Positions 8,730 to 17,205 of a stretch of 64,000 bases of DNA are shown here, in pieces. Source of the DNA: Paracoccaceae bacterium. Lineage in GTDB: Bacteria; Pseudomonadota; Alphaproteobacteria; Rhodobacterales; Rhodobacteraceae. Below the pieces are notes generated by a model, which ran no database searches, had not been told where the DNA came from, and saw only the letters and a program-made list of their open reading frames with translations. A program made the translations under genes and the position numbers. Positions within the stretch are counted from its first letter, which is position 1, and every line of letters begins with the position of its first letter. The stretch is from contig JAIXPH010000003.1 in NCBI GenBank assembly GCA_027486345.1, positions 36,495 to 100,494 on the forward strand. Direction: 5' to 3'.

Positions 8730-9689
8730 ATGACCCTCAGCCCGGCGCAGGTGCCGATCCTGACCCTGACCTTGAACCCGGCCTTGGACATGGCGTCGGA
8801 TGTGGCGCAGATGATCCCCGATGAAAAGCTGCGCTGCACGGACCCGCGCCTTGATCCGGGTGGCGGTGGTCTGAACGTCAGCCGTGCCATCCATGCCTTG
8901 GGCGGGGAGTCCTTGGCGCTGGTGGCACTTGGCGGGCTGACCGGGGATCGTTTGGCCGAATTGATCCGCCGCGAAGGGGTGATGTTTCTGGGCATCACTG
9001 GCCCCGGCGAAACCCGGCAAAGCCTGACCGTCACCGAAACCGCCAGCGGACGGCAATACCGCTTCATGCTGCCCGGTCCCGTCTGGGGGCCGCAGGATCA
9101 GGAGCGGGTGTTCCTGCTTTTGCGCGCAGCGGGCAAGCCGGGGGGCTTTGCCGTCATCTCCGGCAGCCAACCGCCCGGCGTGCCGAAGAACTTCCCCGCC
9201 CTGCTCGCTGGCGCGATGGCGGGGATGCGGGTGGTGCTCGATACTTCTGGTGCCGCGCTGATTGAGGCGGTCACCAACCCCTTGCCGGGGCTTGAGGTGC
9301 TGCGCATGGACGACGAAGAGGCCGCGCATCTGGCAGGCCACCCCCTCGACAGCCGCACCGCCACCGCCGATTTCGCACAAAGCCTGATCGCACGCGGCAT
9401 CGCCCGAAAGGTGATCGTGGCGCGCGGTTCGGACGGATCGGTGCTGGCGGGACCGGACGGGAGGCTGTTTTGCAAGGCGCCCAAAGTCAAGCTGCGCTCT
9501 CGCGTAGGCGCAGGGGACAGTTTCGTGGGCGGATATGTGCTGGGCCTCGCCCGTGGTTTGTCGGAAGCCGACGCGCTGTCGCAGGGCGTCGCCGCCGCCG
9601 CCGCCGCCGTGATGTCCGAAGCAACGGATCTTTGCCGGGCCGAGGATGTGGCGCGCTTGCTGCCAGAGGCTTGGGTCGAAGCTGTCTGA
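8730..9689 (+). CDS. pfkB: PfkB-family phosphofructokinase
   Basis: Ribokinase-family sugar phosphate kinase of 319 residues. The N-terminus LTLTLNPALDMASDV with KLRCTDPRLDPGGGGLNVSRAIHALGG is close in pattern to E. coli PfkB (6-phosphofructokinase II) rather than to ribokinase. The anion-hole and catalytic Asp motif is RVGAGDSFVGGYVLGLA. It would phosphorylate fructose 6-phosphate, though 1-phosphofructokinase or tagatose-6-phosphate kinase cannot be excluded. The ATG has GGGAGA six nt upstream. It is followed by a family A repeat and the convergent ynfA gene. Confidence 0.88.
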   Translation: MTLSPAQVPILTLTLNPALDMASDVAQMIPDEKLRCTDPRLDPGGGGLNVSRAIHALGGESLALVALGGLTGDRLAELIRREGVMFLGITGPGETRQSLTVTETASGRQYRFMLPGPVWGPQDQERVFLLLRAAGKPGGFAVISGSQPPGVPKNFPALLAGAMAGMRVVLDTSGAALIEAVTNPLPGLEVLRMDDEEAAHLAGHPLDSRTATADFAQSLIARGIARKVIVARGSDGSVLAGPDGRLFCKAPKVKLRSRVGAGDSFVGGYVLGLARGLSEADALSQGVAAAAAAVMSEATDLCRAEDVARLLPEAWVEAV

Positions 9690-9713
9690 ACGTTCGCCTT
9701 TGCCAGCGTTGCA

Positions 9714-9780
9714 GGGGGGCTGTCTGCCCCCCACGGCGCGTGCCGCGCCTCCCCCCGAGGATATTTTCGCAACGGGGAAG
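9714..9780 (-). repeat. Family A intergenic repeat, copy 2
   Basis: Minus-strand reading: CCCCGTTGCGAAAATATCCTC, then GGGGGGAG, a small GGCGCGGCACGCGCC hairpin, then GGGGGGCAGACAGCCCCCC. It lies between the convergent 3' ends of pfkB and ynfA, where it could serve as a bidirectional terminator. Confidence 0.75.
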
Positions 9781-9783
9781 GTG

Positions 9784-10101
9784 TCAGGCGCGCGGGGCAA
9801 ACAGGATCACGGCTGCGCCCGTGATTGCCAACGCACCGCCGAGGATGTCCCAAAGGTCGGGACGGGTCTTTTCCACCAGCCAAAGCCAACCAAGGCTCGC
9901 CGCGATATAGATGCCGCCATAGGCTGCGAAACTGCGTCCGGCATGGGCGGGTGGCGTCATGGCGAGCAAAAGCGCAAACCCCGCCAGCGCCAGTGCCCCG
10001 GGGATCAGCCACAGGGCCGAGGCCCCGCGCCACCAGTGCCAGACCGCAAAGCAGCCCGCGATTTCGGCCAAGGCGGCAAGGGCGTAAAGCGGCAGCGTCA
10101 C
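9784..10101 (-). CDS. ynfA: YnfA/UPF0060 family small membrane protein
   Basis: A 105-residue inner-membrane protein with four predicted hydrophobic segments. Family hallmarks are [18 protein letters not shown] at the N-terminus, [19 protein letters not shown] in the middle and [20 protein letters not shown] at the end. The UPF0060 family is distantly related to small multidrug resistance exporters; function here is not established. Its start overlaps the stop of ohrR by four bases, so the two genes are translated from one message. Confidence 0.92.
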   Translation of the reverse strand: MTLPLYALAALAEIAGCFAVWHWWRGASALWLIPGALALAGFALLLAMTPPAHAGRSFAAYGGIYIAASLGWLWLVEKTRPDLWDILGGALAITGAAVILFAPRA

Positions 10102-10529
10102 GTCCCCGCGTCCCGCAGATGGTCGCGCAGGGCGGTGACCTTGTCGCGCAGGGCGGTGGCATCGGCCAGCGTCAGGCCGCTTTTGTCAAGGATACAGCCC
10201 GGAATCTCACGCGCGGCATAGCGCAGCGCATAGCCCTTTTCCGTCAGACGAATACGTACCTGGCGTTCGTCCTGTGCGTCACGCTCACGGCGGACAATCC
10301 CTTGGGTTTGCAAGCGTTTCAGCAAAGGTGTAAGCGTGTTGCTGTCCAGTTGCACTTGCCGTCCGATGGCCCCCACCGTCTGGTCATCCTGCGCCCAAAG
10401 CACCGACAGCACGAGGTATTGCGGATAGGTGATCCCCAGCCCGTCCAGCAACGGCTTGTAGGCCTGCTGCATGGCATGCGCGGCGGAATAAAGCGCGAAA
10501 CAGATCATATCGGGCGGGGTCAGGGTCAT
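10098..10529 (-). CDS. ohrR: MarR-family organic-peroxide sensor OhrR
   Basis: Winged-helix repressor of 143 residues. The N-terminal segment [18 protein letters not shown] matches OhrR and places the peroxidatic cysteine at Cys10; the recognition region is [31 protein letters not shown] and the wing [13 protein letters not shown]. OhrR proteins release their operator when the cysteine is oxidised by organic hydroperoxide. It is divergent from ohr, with operator-like repeats in the 109-bp spacer. No second cysteine is seen, which suggests 1-Cys type control. Confidence 0.92.
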   Translation of the reverse strand: MTLTPPDMICFALYSAAHAMQQAYKPLLDGLGITYPQYLVLSVLWAQDDQTVGAIGRQVQLDSNTLTPLLKRLQTQGIVRRERDAQDERQVRIRLTEKGYALRYAAREIPGCILDKSGLTLADATALRDKVTALRDHLRDAGT

Positions 10530-10536
10530 GCCATCA

Positions 10537-10621
10537 GATTAAATCGCACACGACAGGATCGCAAGCGTGTTGACAGGTCGCAGTGAGTCGGTCCATTTAT
10601 ATCGCACGCGATTTAATCCTG
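10537..10621. promoter_or_regulatory. ohrR-ohr divergent operator/promoter region
   Basis: Two related sites in opposite orientation share GATTAAATCGC: one at 10537-10555 beside ohrR, the other read from the minus strand at about 10600-10619 in front of ohr. The second contains ATCGC-AC-GCGAT (10601-10612), a perfect inverted repeat with a 2-bp centre. A TTGACA box (10570-10575) with an AT-rich stretch about 20 bp further lies just upstream and would drive ohr. The arrangement fits OhrR repression of both genes. Confidence 0.65.
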
Positions 10622-10638
10622 TGCGAAAGGAATATCCC

Positions 10639-11067
10639 ATGACGGTCGATGCGAAATACTGGACAGAAGCCAAGGCCACCGGCGGCGGGCGCAACGGCGT
10701 GGCCTCGCTGGCCAGCGGCATGCTGACCGTCACACTGTCCAGCCCGAAAGAGCTTGGCGGCAGCGGCGTTGGTCACAACCCCGAAGAGTTGTTCGCCCTT
10801 GGCTATTCCGCCTGCTATCTGGGCGCGATGCGCTTTGCGGCCCAATCCGAAAAGCTGGGCACGGTTCCCGATGACGCGACGGTCAAGGCCCATGTCGGCA
10901 TCGGCGGCCGCTCGGACGGCGGCTTTGGCATCAAGGTCAAACTGGTGGTGTCGCTGCCGGGCCTGGACCGCGCCGTGGCCGAAAAGATTGTCGAACGCGG
11001 GCATTTCATCTGCCCATACTCCAACGCGACCAAGGGGAATATTGAGGTTGTGACGGAATTGGCCTAA
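10639..11067 (+). CDS. ohr: Organic hydroperoxide resistance protein (Ohr/OsmC)
   Basis: Thiol peroxidase of the Ohr/OsmC family that reduces organic and lipid hydroperoxides in the cytoplasm. The 142-residue protein has both redox cysteines in their usual settings: the peroxidatic Cys in ALGYSACYLGAMRFAA and the resolving Cys in GHFICPYSNATKGNIEV. The ATG at 10639 has AAGGA eight nt upstream; the upstream in-frame extension crosses the operator and is not coding. Expected to be induced through OhrR. Confidence 0.95.
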   Translation: MTVDAKYWTEAKATGGGRNGVASLASGMLTVTLSSPKELGGSGVGHNPEELFALGYSACYLGAMRFAAQSEKLGTVPDDATVKAHVGIGGRSDGGFGIKVKLVVSLPGLDRAVAEKIVERGHFICPYSNATKGNIEVVTELA

Positions 11068-11086
11068 GCCCACGTAGCGCTTCGTA

Positions 11087-11118
11087 AAAGGGACGCGGGA
11101 TCACACCCGCGCCCCTTT
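11087..11118. terminator. Bidirectional terminator between ohr and nadE
   Basis: Stem AAAGGGaCGCGGG / CCCGCGcCCCTTT with a 6-nt loop, between two convergent stop codons. A-rich and T-rich flanks allow use from both sides. Confidence 0.75.
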
Positions 11119-11123
11119 CTACA

Positions 11124-12788
11124 TCACCCGCCCGACCCATCCCGCCAGCGCATCACCATCGGATAGCGGCGGTCCAGCCAGAAGGCCTTTTGCGTCAGCC
11201 GCACGCCCGGCGCGGATTGGAAGCGTTTCCATTCGCTGGTGTAAAGCAGGCTTTCAACCCGCTTCACCGTCGCCAGATCATGCCCTTGCGCCACGATCTG
11301 GGCCACCGACCATTCCTTTTCGACCAGACCTTCAAGAATGGAATCGAGCACCGGATAGGGTGGCAGCGAATCCTCGTCCTTCTGGTTGTCGCGCAATTCC
11401 GCACTCGGCGGCTTGTCGATGATCGCCGGGGGGATGACCTCGCCTGCCTGGGCTTTCATCCACGGGCGGTGGTTGGCGTTGCGCCAGCGGCAGGTATCAA
11501 AGACGCGGGTTTTCCACAGGTCCTTGATCGGGTTGTAGCCGCCGTTCATATCGCCATAGATCGTGCAATAGCCCACCGCGACCTCGGATTTGTTGCCCGT
11601 GGTCAGCAGCATCGCCCCGAATTTGTTCGACAATCCCATCAGCAAAAGCCCCCGCAGGCGGGATTGGATGTTCTCTTCGGTGATCCCCGGCTGGGTTCCC
11701 ACGAACAGCGGTGCCAGCGCCGCCCCCACCGCATCCTGCGGGCCGCTGATCGGCACGGTGTCCAACTGGCACCCCAACCGCCCCGCGCAATCGGCGGCAT
11801 CGTCAAGCGACCCCTGCGAGGTGAAGCGCGACGGCAGCATCACGCAATGCACATTCTCTGGCCCCAAGGCATCAGCGGCAATGGTCGCCACCAGCGCCGA
11901 GTCGATGCCCCCAGACAACCCCAGCACCACCCGCGAAAACCCCGATTTCGCCAGATAGTCATGCAGGCCGATGGTCATGGCGCGGTAATCGGCCTCGGCC
12001 ACCGAGGGCACCTCGGCCAGCATCCCCTTTTCCGCGCGCCAGCCGTCCGGCCCACGGACAAAATCCACATGCGTCACGCAATCGTCAAACTGCGGCATCT
12101 GGACTGCCAGTTGCCCGCCGGGGTTCAGCACCATCGAGCAGCCGTCAAACACCTGATCATCCTGCCCGCCGGTCATGTTCAGGTAAACCAACGGCAACCC
12201 CGTCTCGACCACCCGCGCCACCATCAGGTTCAGCCGCAGGTTCGGCTTGCCACGATGATAGGGCGAGCCGTTGGGGATCAGCAGAATCTCCGCCCCGGTT
12301 TCAGCCAGGGTCTCGGCCACATCAGGGTGCCAGCTGTCCTCGCAAATGGGCGTGCCGATACGGACGCCGCCCACCACATAGGGGCCGTGCACATCGGCCG
12401 AGGCGAAGAGGCGCTTTTCGTCGAACACCCCGTCATTGGGCAAGTGATGCTTGAGGACCCGCGCCGAGACCTTGCCGCCGTGCAGGATGTAATAGGCGTT
12501 GTACAGCGATGTGCCATCGGAATACGGCCCCCCGATGCCCAGCGCCGGGCCATCGGCGCAATCGCGGGCCAAAGCCTCCACCGCCGCCATGGCGTCCTGC
12601 ACGAAGGCCGGTTTCAGGATCAGGTCCTGCGTCTGGTAGCCGGTGATGAACATCTCGGTCAGGGCCACCATGTCAGCCCCGGCAGAGCGCCCCTCTTGCC
12701 ACGCCGCGCGGGCCTTGGCGGCATTGGCGGCCAGCGCCCCCACGGTGGGGTTCAACTGGGCAAGCGTCAGGCGGAAACGGTCGGTCAT
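11124..12788 (-). CDS. nadE: Glutamine-dependent NAD+ synthetase
   Basis: Last step of NAD biosynthesis: amidation of deamido-NAD using glutamine and ATP. The 554-residue protein has an N-terminal nitrilase-type amidase domain (about 1-260) with the Glu in ALTEMFITGY, the Lys region VLKHHLPNDGVFDEKR and the catalytic Cys in IGTPICEDSWHPDV. The C-terminal synthetase domain carries the ATP pyrophosphatase loop VLGLSGGIDSALVA and later GNKSEVAVGYCTIYGD. Divergent from the MORN gene. Confidence 0.95.
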   Translation of the reverse strand: MTDRFRLTLAQLNPTVGALAANAAKARAAWQEGRSAGADMVALTEMFITGYQTQDLILKPAFVQDAMAAVEALARDCADGPALGIGGPYSDGTSLYNAYYILHGGKVSARVLKHHLPNDGVFDEKRLFASADVHGPYVVGGVRIGTPICEDSWHPDVAETLAETGAEILLIPNGSPYHRGKPNLRLNLMVARVVETGLPLVYLNMTGGQDDQVFDGCSMVLNPGGQLAVQMPQFDDCVTHVDFVRGPDGWRAEKGMLAEVPSVAEADYRAMTIGLHDYLAKSGFSRVVLGLSGGIDSALVATIAADALGPENVHCVMLPSRFTSQGSLDDAADCAGRLGCQLDTVPISGPQDAVGAALAPLFVGTQPGITEENIQSRLRGLLLMGLSNKFGAMLLTTGNKSEVAVGYCTIYGDMNGGYNPIKDLWKTRVFDTCRWRNANHRPWMKAQAGEVIPPAIIDKPPSAELRDNQKDEDSLPPYPVLDSILEGLVEKEWSVAQIVAQGHDLATVKRVESLLYTSEWKRFQSAPGVRLTQKAFWLDRRYPMVMRWRDGSGG

Positions 12789-12955
12789 CGGGCGATCCTT
12801 CTCTCTGGCTTCGGGTTGTAGCCCCCATGGCGGCGAAGGGAAACCCGTCGCGCACGGTCAACTCTTCGGGGGCCAACTCTTCGGGCGGCAACTTGTCTGG
12901 CGCAGAAGGCCCGGCTAGGCTTTGCGTGGCGGGAACCACGGGCGGGGGCAGTCAG

Positions 12956-14401
12956 ATGCGGCGGAACGGATCGGCACGGGCCGGATGGCCCTTTGCGGCA
13001 GCAGTGTCCGTGATGCTGGCACTGGCCCCGCCCGCCGTCGCCGAAGGCGACATCGCCGCCAAGCAATATGACGACGGCTCCTTCTATGAGGGCACGTTCA
13101 AGGATGGCGTCCCCGATGGCACCGGCACGTACCGGCTGCCGAATGGCTACGAATACAGTGGCGATTGGGTGGCGGGCCGGATCGAAGGCCAGGGCCGCGC
13201 CACCTATCCCAATGGGGCTGTCTATGAGGGCGGGTTCCAGAACGGCAAACCCCATGGCAAGGGCAAGATCATCTATTCCGACGGCGGCACCTATGAGGGC
13301 GACTGGCTCGCCGGTGCGATCACCGGAACCGGCACCGCCAGCTACAAGGACGGGTCGGCCTACACGGGCGGGTTCAAGGACGGCAAGCATGACGGCAAGG
13401 GCGTCCTGACCGGCCCCGGCGCCTATCGCTATGAGGGCGACTGGCTCGCAGGTGTCAAGGAAGGGCGCGGGATCATCCGCTATCCCGATGGCGCGGTCTA
13501 TGACGGCGCGCTCAAGGCTGGCACCCGCGACGGTCAGGGCAAGCTGACCCTGCCCGATGGATTGGTCTATGACGGGGCCTGGGCGGCGGGCCAGATGAAT
13601 GGCAAGGGCACGCTGACCTTGCCCAACGGCGACGTGTATGCGGGCGTTTTCCGCGACGGACGGCGCGAAGGGCAAGGCACCCTCACCTTCGCCAATGGCG
13701 ATGTCTATGACGGCCAGTTCCGCGCCGACCGCCGTCATGGCCAAGGCACCTTCACCGCCAAGGACGGCTACGTGATGACGGGCACCTGGACCGAGGGCGT
13801 GCTGCAAGGCCAGGGACGTCTGACCTATCCGGATGGCTCGGTCTATGCGGGCGCGCTGAAGGACGACAAACCCCACGGGCAGGGCAAGATCACCTATCCT
13901 GACGGCTCGGCCTTCGAGGGCGAATGGATCGCGGGGGCCGTCGGCCCCAAGGGCCGCGCAACCTACGCCAATGGTCAGGTCTATGAGGGCGCGCTGAAAA
14001 ACGCCAAACCCGAAGGCATCGGCCGCATGACCTGGCCCGATGGCGCCACTTATCAGGGCCAATGGAAAGCGGGCGAACGCGAAGGCTTTGGCCGCGCGAC
14101 CTGGCCGGATGGCACGGTCTATCTGGGTGGTTTCACCAAAGGCCTGCGCGACGGCAAGGGCAAGGTCACTCAGGCCGATGGCTTCACCTATATCGGCGAT
14201 TGGAAGGCCGGCGTCATCGACGGCAAGGGCATCGCCACCTATGGCAACGGCGATGTCTATGAGGGCGCCTTCGTGCAAAACCGCCGCCAAGGCCAAGGCC
14301 GTCTCACCTATGCCTCTGGCCAGGTGGCCGAGGGCGAGTGGCTGGCAGGCATCCTCGTCGCCCCACCCGCCCCCAAACCCGACGCGACCGACGGCAACTG
14401 A
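12956..14401 (+). CDS. Exported MORN-repeat protein
   Basis: 481 residues: a signal peptide (RRNGSARAGWPFAAAVSVML, cleavage near AVA-E about residue 29), then essentially only MORN repeats to the end. I count about 19 consecutive units of about 23 residues of the form YxGxFxxGxxxGxGxxxxxDG, the last degenerate (VAEGEW). MORN arrays form extended beta-hairpin stacks and can bind lipid or proteins; no catalytic domain is attached. The ATG at 12956 is chosen because it opens directly into the leader; an upstream ATG at 12827 would add 43 low-complexity residues. It is probably periplasmic or cell-surface; role unknown. Confidence 0.85.
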   Translation: MRRNGSARAGWPFAAAVSVMLALAPPAVAEGDIAAKQYDDGSFYEGTFKDGVPDGTGTYRLPNGYEYSGDWVAGRIEGQGRATYPNGAVYEGGFQNGKPHGKGKIIYSDGGTYEGDWLAGAITGTGTASYKDGSAYTGGFKDGKHDGKGVLTGPGAYRYEGDWLAGVKEGRGIIRYPDGAVYDGALKAGTRDGQGKLTLPDGLVYDGAWAAGQMNGKGTLTLPNGDVYAGVFRDGRREGQGTLTFANGDVYDGQFRADRRHGQGTFTAKDGYVMTGTWTEGVLQGQGRLTYPDGSVYAGALKDDKPHGQGKITYPDGSAFEGEWIAGAVGPKGRATYANGQVYEGALKNAKPEGIGRMTWPDGATYQGQWKAGEREGFGRATWPDGTVYLGGFTKGLRDGKGKVTQADGFTYIGDWKAGVIDGKGIATYGNGDVYEGAFVQNRRQGQGRLTYASGQVAEGEWLAGILVAPPAPKPDATDGN

Positions 14402-14410
14402 CGCGTCCCC

Positions 14411-14478
14411 GCTTCCCCGTTGCAGAAATATCCTCGGGGGGAGCGGCGCTTGCGCCGTGGGGGGCAGACAGCCCCCCT
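14411..14478 (+). repeat. Family A intergenic repeat, copy 3
   Basis: CTTCCCCGTTGCAGAAATATCCTC split by position 14411-14435, then GGGGGGAG, a GGCGCTTGCGCC hairpin and GGGGGGCAGACAGCCCCCC. It lies between the convergent 3' ends of the MORN gene and cryB. Confidence 0.75.
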
Positions 14479-14562
14479 CCCCTTCTGCCTCGTGCCGCGC
14501 CCATGGCGCGGAACGGGGCGCAAAAGCGTCCGCGCGGGCCTTGGCCCGCGTGGTCCTTGCGG

Positions 14563-16089
14563 TCACACCGGCTTACCCGCCTCCAGCCGTTGCAAGAAGG
14601 CCGCCGCACCTTCCAGCACGCGGGCGCGGTGGCCTGCCTCCATCTTGTCGCACGTGCGATACATCTGCGCCATGCGCGGATTGGCGGCAAAGCGGTCGCG
14701 GTGGCGGATCAGGAAATCCCAATAGAGCAGGTTGAACGGACAGGCCTTCTCCCCGGTCTTTTCCTTGACCGAATAGGCGCAGCCTTTGCAGTAATCCGAC
14801 ATCCGGTCGATATAGGCCCCGGAACTGACATAGGGTTTTGATCCCACCACCCCGCCATCGGCAAACTGGCTCATGCCGATGGTGTTGGGCGCTTCAACCC
14901 ATTCGAAAGCGTCGATGTAAACGGCCAGATACCACTCATGCACCTCAGCCGGATCGACCCCGGCCAACAGCGCGAAGTTGCCCGTCACCATCAGGCGCTG
15001 GATGTGATGGGCATAGGCCATGTCGCGGGTCTGCCCTACGGCATGGGACAGGCAGGCCATCCGCGTCTTGGCCCCCCAGAACAGCGGCGGCAGCGCGCGG
15101 GTCTGGCCCAAGACGTTGCGGGTCATATACTCCGGCCCCTGCACCGCCCAGATGCCCCGCACGAATTCGCGCCAGCCGATGATCTGTCGGATGAACCCCT
15201 CCGCCGCATTGATCGGCACGCGGCCCGCCTGCCATTCCGCCTCGACCGCGCGGCAGACTTCCATGGGTTCCAGCAGGCCAAGGTTCAGATAGGGCGAGAT
15301 CAACGCATGGCTCAGCGTGGGATCATCGCGCAGCATGGCGTCCTGTTCATCGCCAAAACGCGGCAGGGCATAGGTGACGAAATGATCCAACGCCCGCAAC
15401 GCATCGGCCCGCGTCACGGCCCAGCCAAAGGGGCGAGCCGCGCCGAAATGCTGCGGGAACCGGGCTTCCACCAGCGCCAGCACCTCTTCGGTCACCGCAT
15501 CCGGGGCAAAGCGCGGCGGGCGGGGGCGCAAGAGGTCCGGCTTGGCGGGTTTGCGGTTGTCATGATCAAAGTTCCACTGCCCGCCTGCCGGTTGATCGCC
15601 CTCCATCATCAACCCTGTCTTGCGCCGCATCTCGCGGTAGAAGAACTCCATCCGCAGGGCTTTTCGCCCCTCGGCCCAAGCCGCAAATTCGGGTTCGGAG
15701 CAGAGGAAACGGTCGTCGGGCAGTTGCGTCACGGGAACCGGGCACTCCGCCAGCGCTTGGCGCAACCGCCACTCGCCGGGGGCTGTGGCAAGCACGGCCT
15801 TCGCCCCCGTTTCTGCGGCGCTGCGGATCAACTCGCCGGGGATGGACTGGCTGTTGTCGGGGTCGTCGAGGCGCGAGTAAGCCACCCGCCACCCCTGCGC
15901 GCGCAGATCATCGGCAAAGTGGCGCATCGATGACAGGATCAGCGCGATTTTCTGCGGATGATGCGGGACAGAGGTGCCCTCGGCCATCACCTCTGCCATC
16001 ACCACCACATCGCGGGTGGGATCAGCGGCACGCAGGGCGGCGATGGCGGGCGAGAGTTGGTCGCCAAGGATCAGGATCAGGCGGGTCAT
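14563..16089 (-). CDS. cryB: FeS cluster photolyase/cryptochrome (CryB/PhrB type)
   Basis: Member of the bacterial FeS-containing photolyase-related group, which includes Rhodobacter CryB and Agrobacterium PhrB (a (6-4) photolyase). The 508-residue protein starts MTRLILILGDQLSPAIAAL. The C-terminal part has the four-cysteine region, seen as SDYCKGCAYSVKEKTGEKACPFNLLYWDFL read in two pieces (CKGCAY and KACPFN) with a further Cys upstream, expected to hold a [4Fe-4S] cluster; the FAD-domain stretch GFIRQIIGWREFVRGIWAV is also clear. The ATG at 16089 gives the family N-terminus; the longer frame reads through a family B repeat. Confidence 0.92.
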   Translation of the reverse strand: MTRLILILGDQLSPAIAALRAADPTRDVVVMAEVMAEGTSVPHHPQKIALILSSMRHFADDLRAQGWRVAYSRLDDPDNSQSIPGELIRSAAETGAKAVLATAPGEWRLRQALAECPVPVTQLPDDRFLCSEPEFAAWAEGRKALRMEFFYREMRRKTGLMMEGDQPAGGQWNFDHDNRKPAKPDLLRPRPPRFAPDAVTEEVLALVEARFPQHFGAARPFGWAVTRADALRALDHFVTYALPRFGDEQDAMLRDDPTLSHALISPYLNLGLLEPMEVCRAVEAEWQAGRVPINAAEGFIRQIIGWREFVRGIWAVQGPEYMTRNVLGQTRALPPLFWGAKTRMACLSHAVGQTRDMAYAHHIQRLMVTGNFALLAGVDPAEVHEWYLAVYIDAFEWVEAPNTIGMSQFADGGVVGSKPYVSSGAYIDRMSDYCKGCAYSVKEKTGEKACPFNLLYWDFLIRHRDRFAANPRMAQMYRTCDKMEAGHRARVLEGAAAFLQRLEAGKPV

Positions 16090-16107
16090 GACTTTTCCCA
16101 AGGCCCA

Positions 16108-16213
16108 ACCGTTGGGATCGCCCGAGGCCCAAAGCCTCGGGCGGCGCCCGCACCGCCCCCCCGGGGCGGGCGCACATATATGTGCACCCACCCCGCGGTG
16201 CGGTCGCCGCCCT
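16108..16213 (+). repeat. Family B intergenic repeat, copy 1
   Basis: About 105 bp composed of CCCGAGGC-CCAAA-GCCTCGGG (hairpin), GGCGCCCGCACCGCCCC, a GCACATATATGTGC palindrome, and CACCCACCCCGCGGTGCG. The second copy is at 26666-26776 in opposite orientation. It is located between the cryB start and the SDR stop. Confidence 0.75.
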
Positions 16214-16237
16214 TCCGTCGCGCCAAAGCAAGAAGGA

Positions 16238-16900
16238 TCACCACGCCACCACCTCACCCTTCCAGTCAAAGAAGCCGCCGGAGTGTTCCGGCCCCAATCC
16301 CTCGACGACGCGCAAAAGGTTCCCCGCCGCCACATCCGGCGTCACGGTCGGATGCGATCCCACGTATTTCTCGGTAAACCCCGTCGCCACGGTGCCCGGA
16401 TGCAGACAGGCCACCACCGCCTGCGGATGGCTGCGCGCCACTTCGATCGCCGCCGTGTGGATCAACTGGTTCAGCGCCGCCTTGGCCGCGCGATAGGCAT
16501 ACCACCCGCCCAGCGCATTATCTCCAATCGACCCCACCCGCGCCGACAAAGCGGCAAACACCGCCCGCCGATCCCGTGGCATCAACCGCAGCGCATGTTT
16601 CAGCACCAAGGCCGGTCCCATCGCATTGACCGCAAACTGCGCCGCCAAGGCCGCAGGCTCCAAGGCACGCAAGCTCTTTTCCGGCCGGTGCCCATCGATC
16701 TCCAAGGCCCCTGTCGCCACGATCACCAGATCGAAGCCCGGCTCCAACGCCGCCAAGACCCGCGCCACGCTGGCTTCATCCGTCACATCCAGACCATCGC
16801 CGCGCCGCGACACCCCGGTCACCGCATATCCCCGCGCCGCCAGCGCCGCCACCAGCGCCGACCCGATCCCGCCCGACGACCCCACAACCAAAGCCCGCAT
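16238..16900 (-). CDS. Short-chain dehydrogenase/reductase (C-factor-like)
   Basis: Classical SDR of 220 residues. The Rossmann NAD(P) motif is VVGSSGGIGSALVAALAARG at the very N-terminus, the active-site Ser is in FAALSARVGSIGDN and the catalytic YxxxK is YRAAK. The short length and SARVGSIGDN/GGWYAYRAAK pattern are like CsgA/C-factor family SDRs. The ATG at 16900 has GGAGG seven nt upstream. Substrate not predictable. It is divergent from leuA with a 305-bp spacer that holds the leuA leader. Confidence 0.87.
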   Translation of the reverse strand: MRALVVGSSGGIGSALVAALAARGYAVTGVSRRGDGLDVTDEASVARVLAALEPGFDLVIVATGALEIDGHRPEKSLRALEPAALAAQFAVNAMGPALVLKHALRLMPRDRRAVFAALSARVGSIGDNALGGWYAYRAAKAALNQLIHTAAIEVARSHPQAVVACLHPGTVATGFTEKYVGSHPTVTPDVAAGNLLRVVEGLGPEHSGGFFDWKGEVVAW

Positions 16901-17028
16901 ATCCGTACCTCCGACCGCGCGAAGTAGGGCATCCCGACCCGCCCGCCAGTGGCACCAACGCCGCAGCCCCGAACGAGACGCGCTTTTTCCGCTTGCCCCC
17001 GCGCAAATCCTGCGTATCGTCCGACGCC

Positions 17029-17127
17029 ATGACACGGGAACCCATCATCGCTTCGGTCCAAGCTGCATCGCGCAGCCTGTCCGTCTGCGCGCATCCCCGT
17101 GCGCTTCTTCTCCTTAGCCGCCTCTGA
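17029..17127 (+). CDS. Putative leucine leader peptide upstream of leuA
   Basis: A 32-codon open frame that starts ATG at 17029 and ends TGA at 17125-17127, 78 bp before leuA. Its last seven sense codons are CTT CTT CTC CTT AGC CGC CTC, so five of the last seven residues are leucine (ending ALLLLSRL). The stop codon lies inside the left arm of a 10-bp stem, CCTCTGAGCG (17121-17130) with CGCTCAGAGG (17147-17156). This is the layout of ribosome-mediated attenuation by charged tRNA-Leu. Weaknesses: no clear ribosome site for this ATG and no T-run terminator before leuA; a shorter leader start is possible. Confidence 0.55.
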   Translation: MTREPIIASVQAASRSLSVCAHPRALLLLSRL

Positions 17128-17156
17128 GCGTGCCCTTGGGCGCGACCGCTCAGAGG
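17121..17156 (+). promoter_or_regulatory. Candidate leuA attenuator stem
   Basis: A perfect 10-bp stem CCTCTGAGCG / CGCTCAGAGG closes a loop that itself can fold (GCCC-TT-GGGC). A ribosome stalled on the Leu codons at 17104-17115 would cover its left arm. Without a following T run, it may act on translation or Rho access rather than as an intrinsic terminator; this is inference. Confidence 0.45.
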
Positions 17157-17205
17157 TGAACAGCGCCCGGACCTGAAGAAGCCAAGGATCCCAGAGGACA
17201 GACAG

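Noticed and set aside
12785..14566. Repetitive 593-codon frame on the minus strand
   Set aside because: Its periodicity is the shadow of the MORN repeats on the other strand.
17096..17179. Alternative GTG-started small frame reading MRFFSLAASERALG in front of leuA
   Set aside because: It overlaps the Leu-rich leader in another frame, has no ribosome site and no codon enrichment related to leucine.
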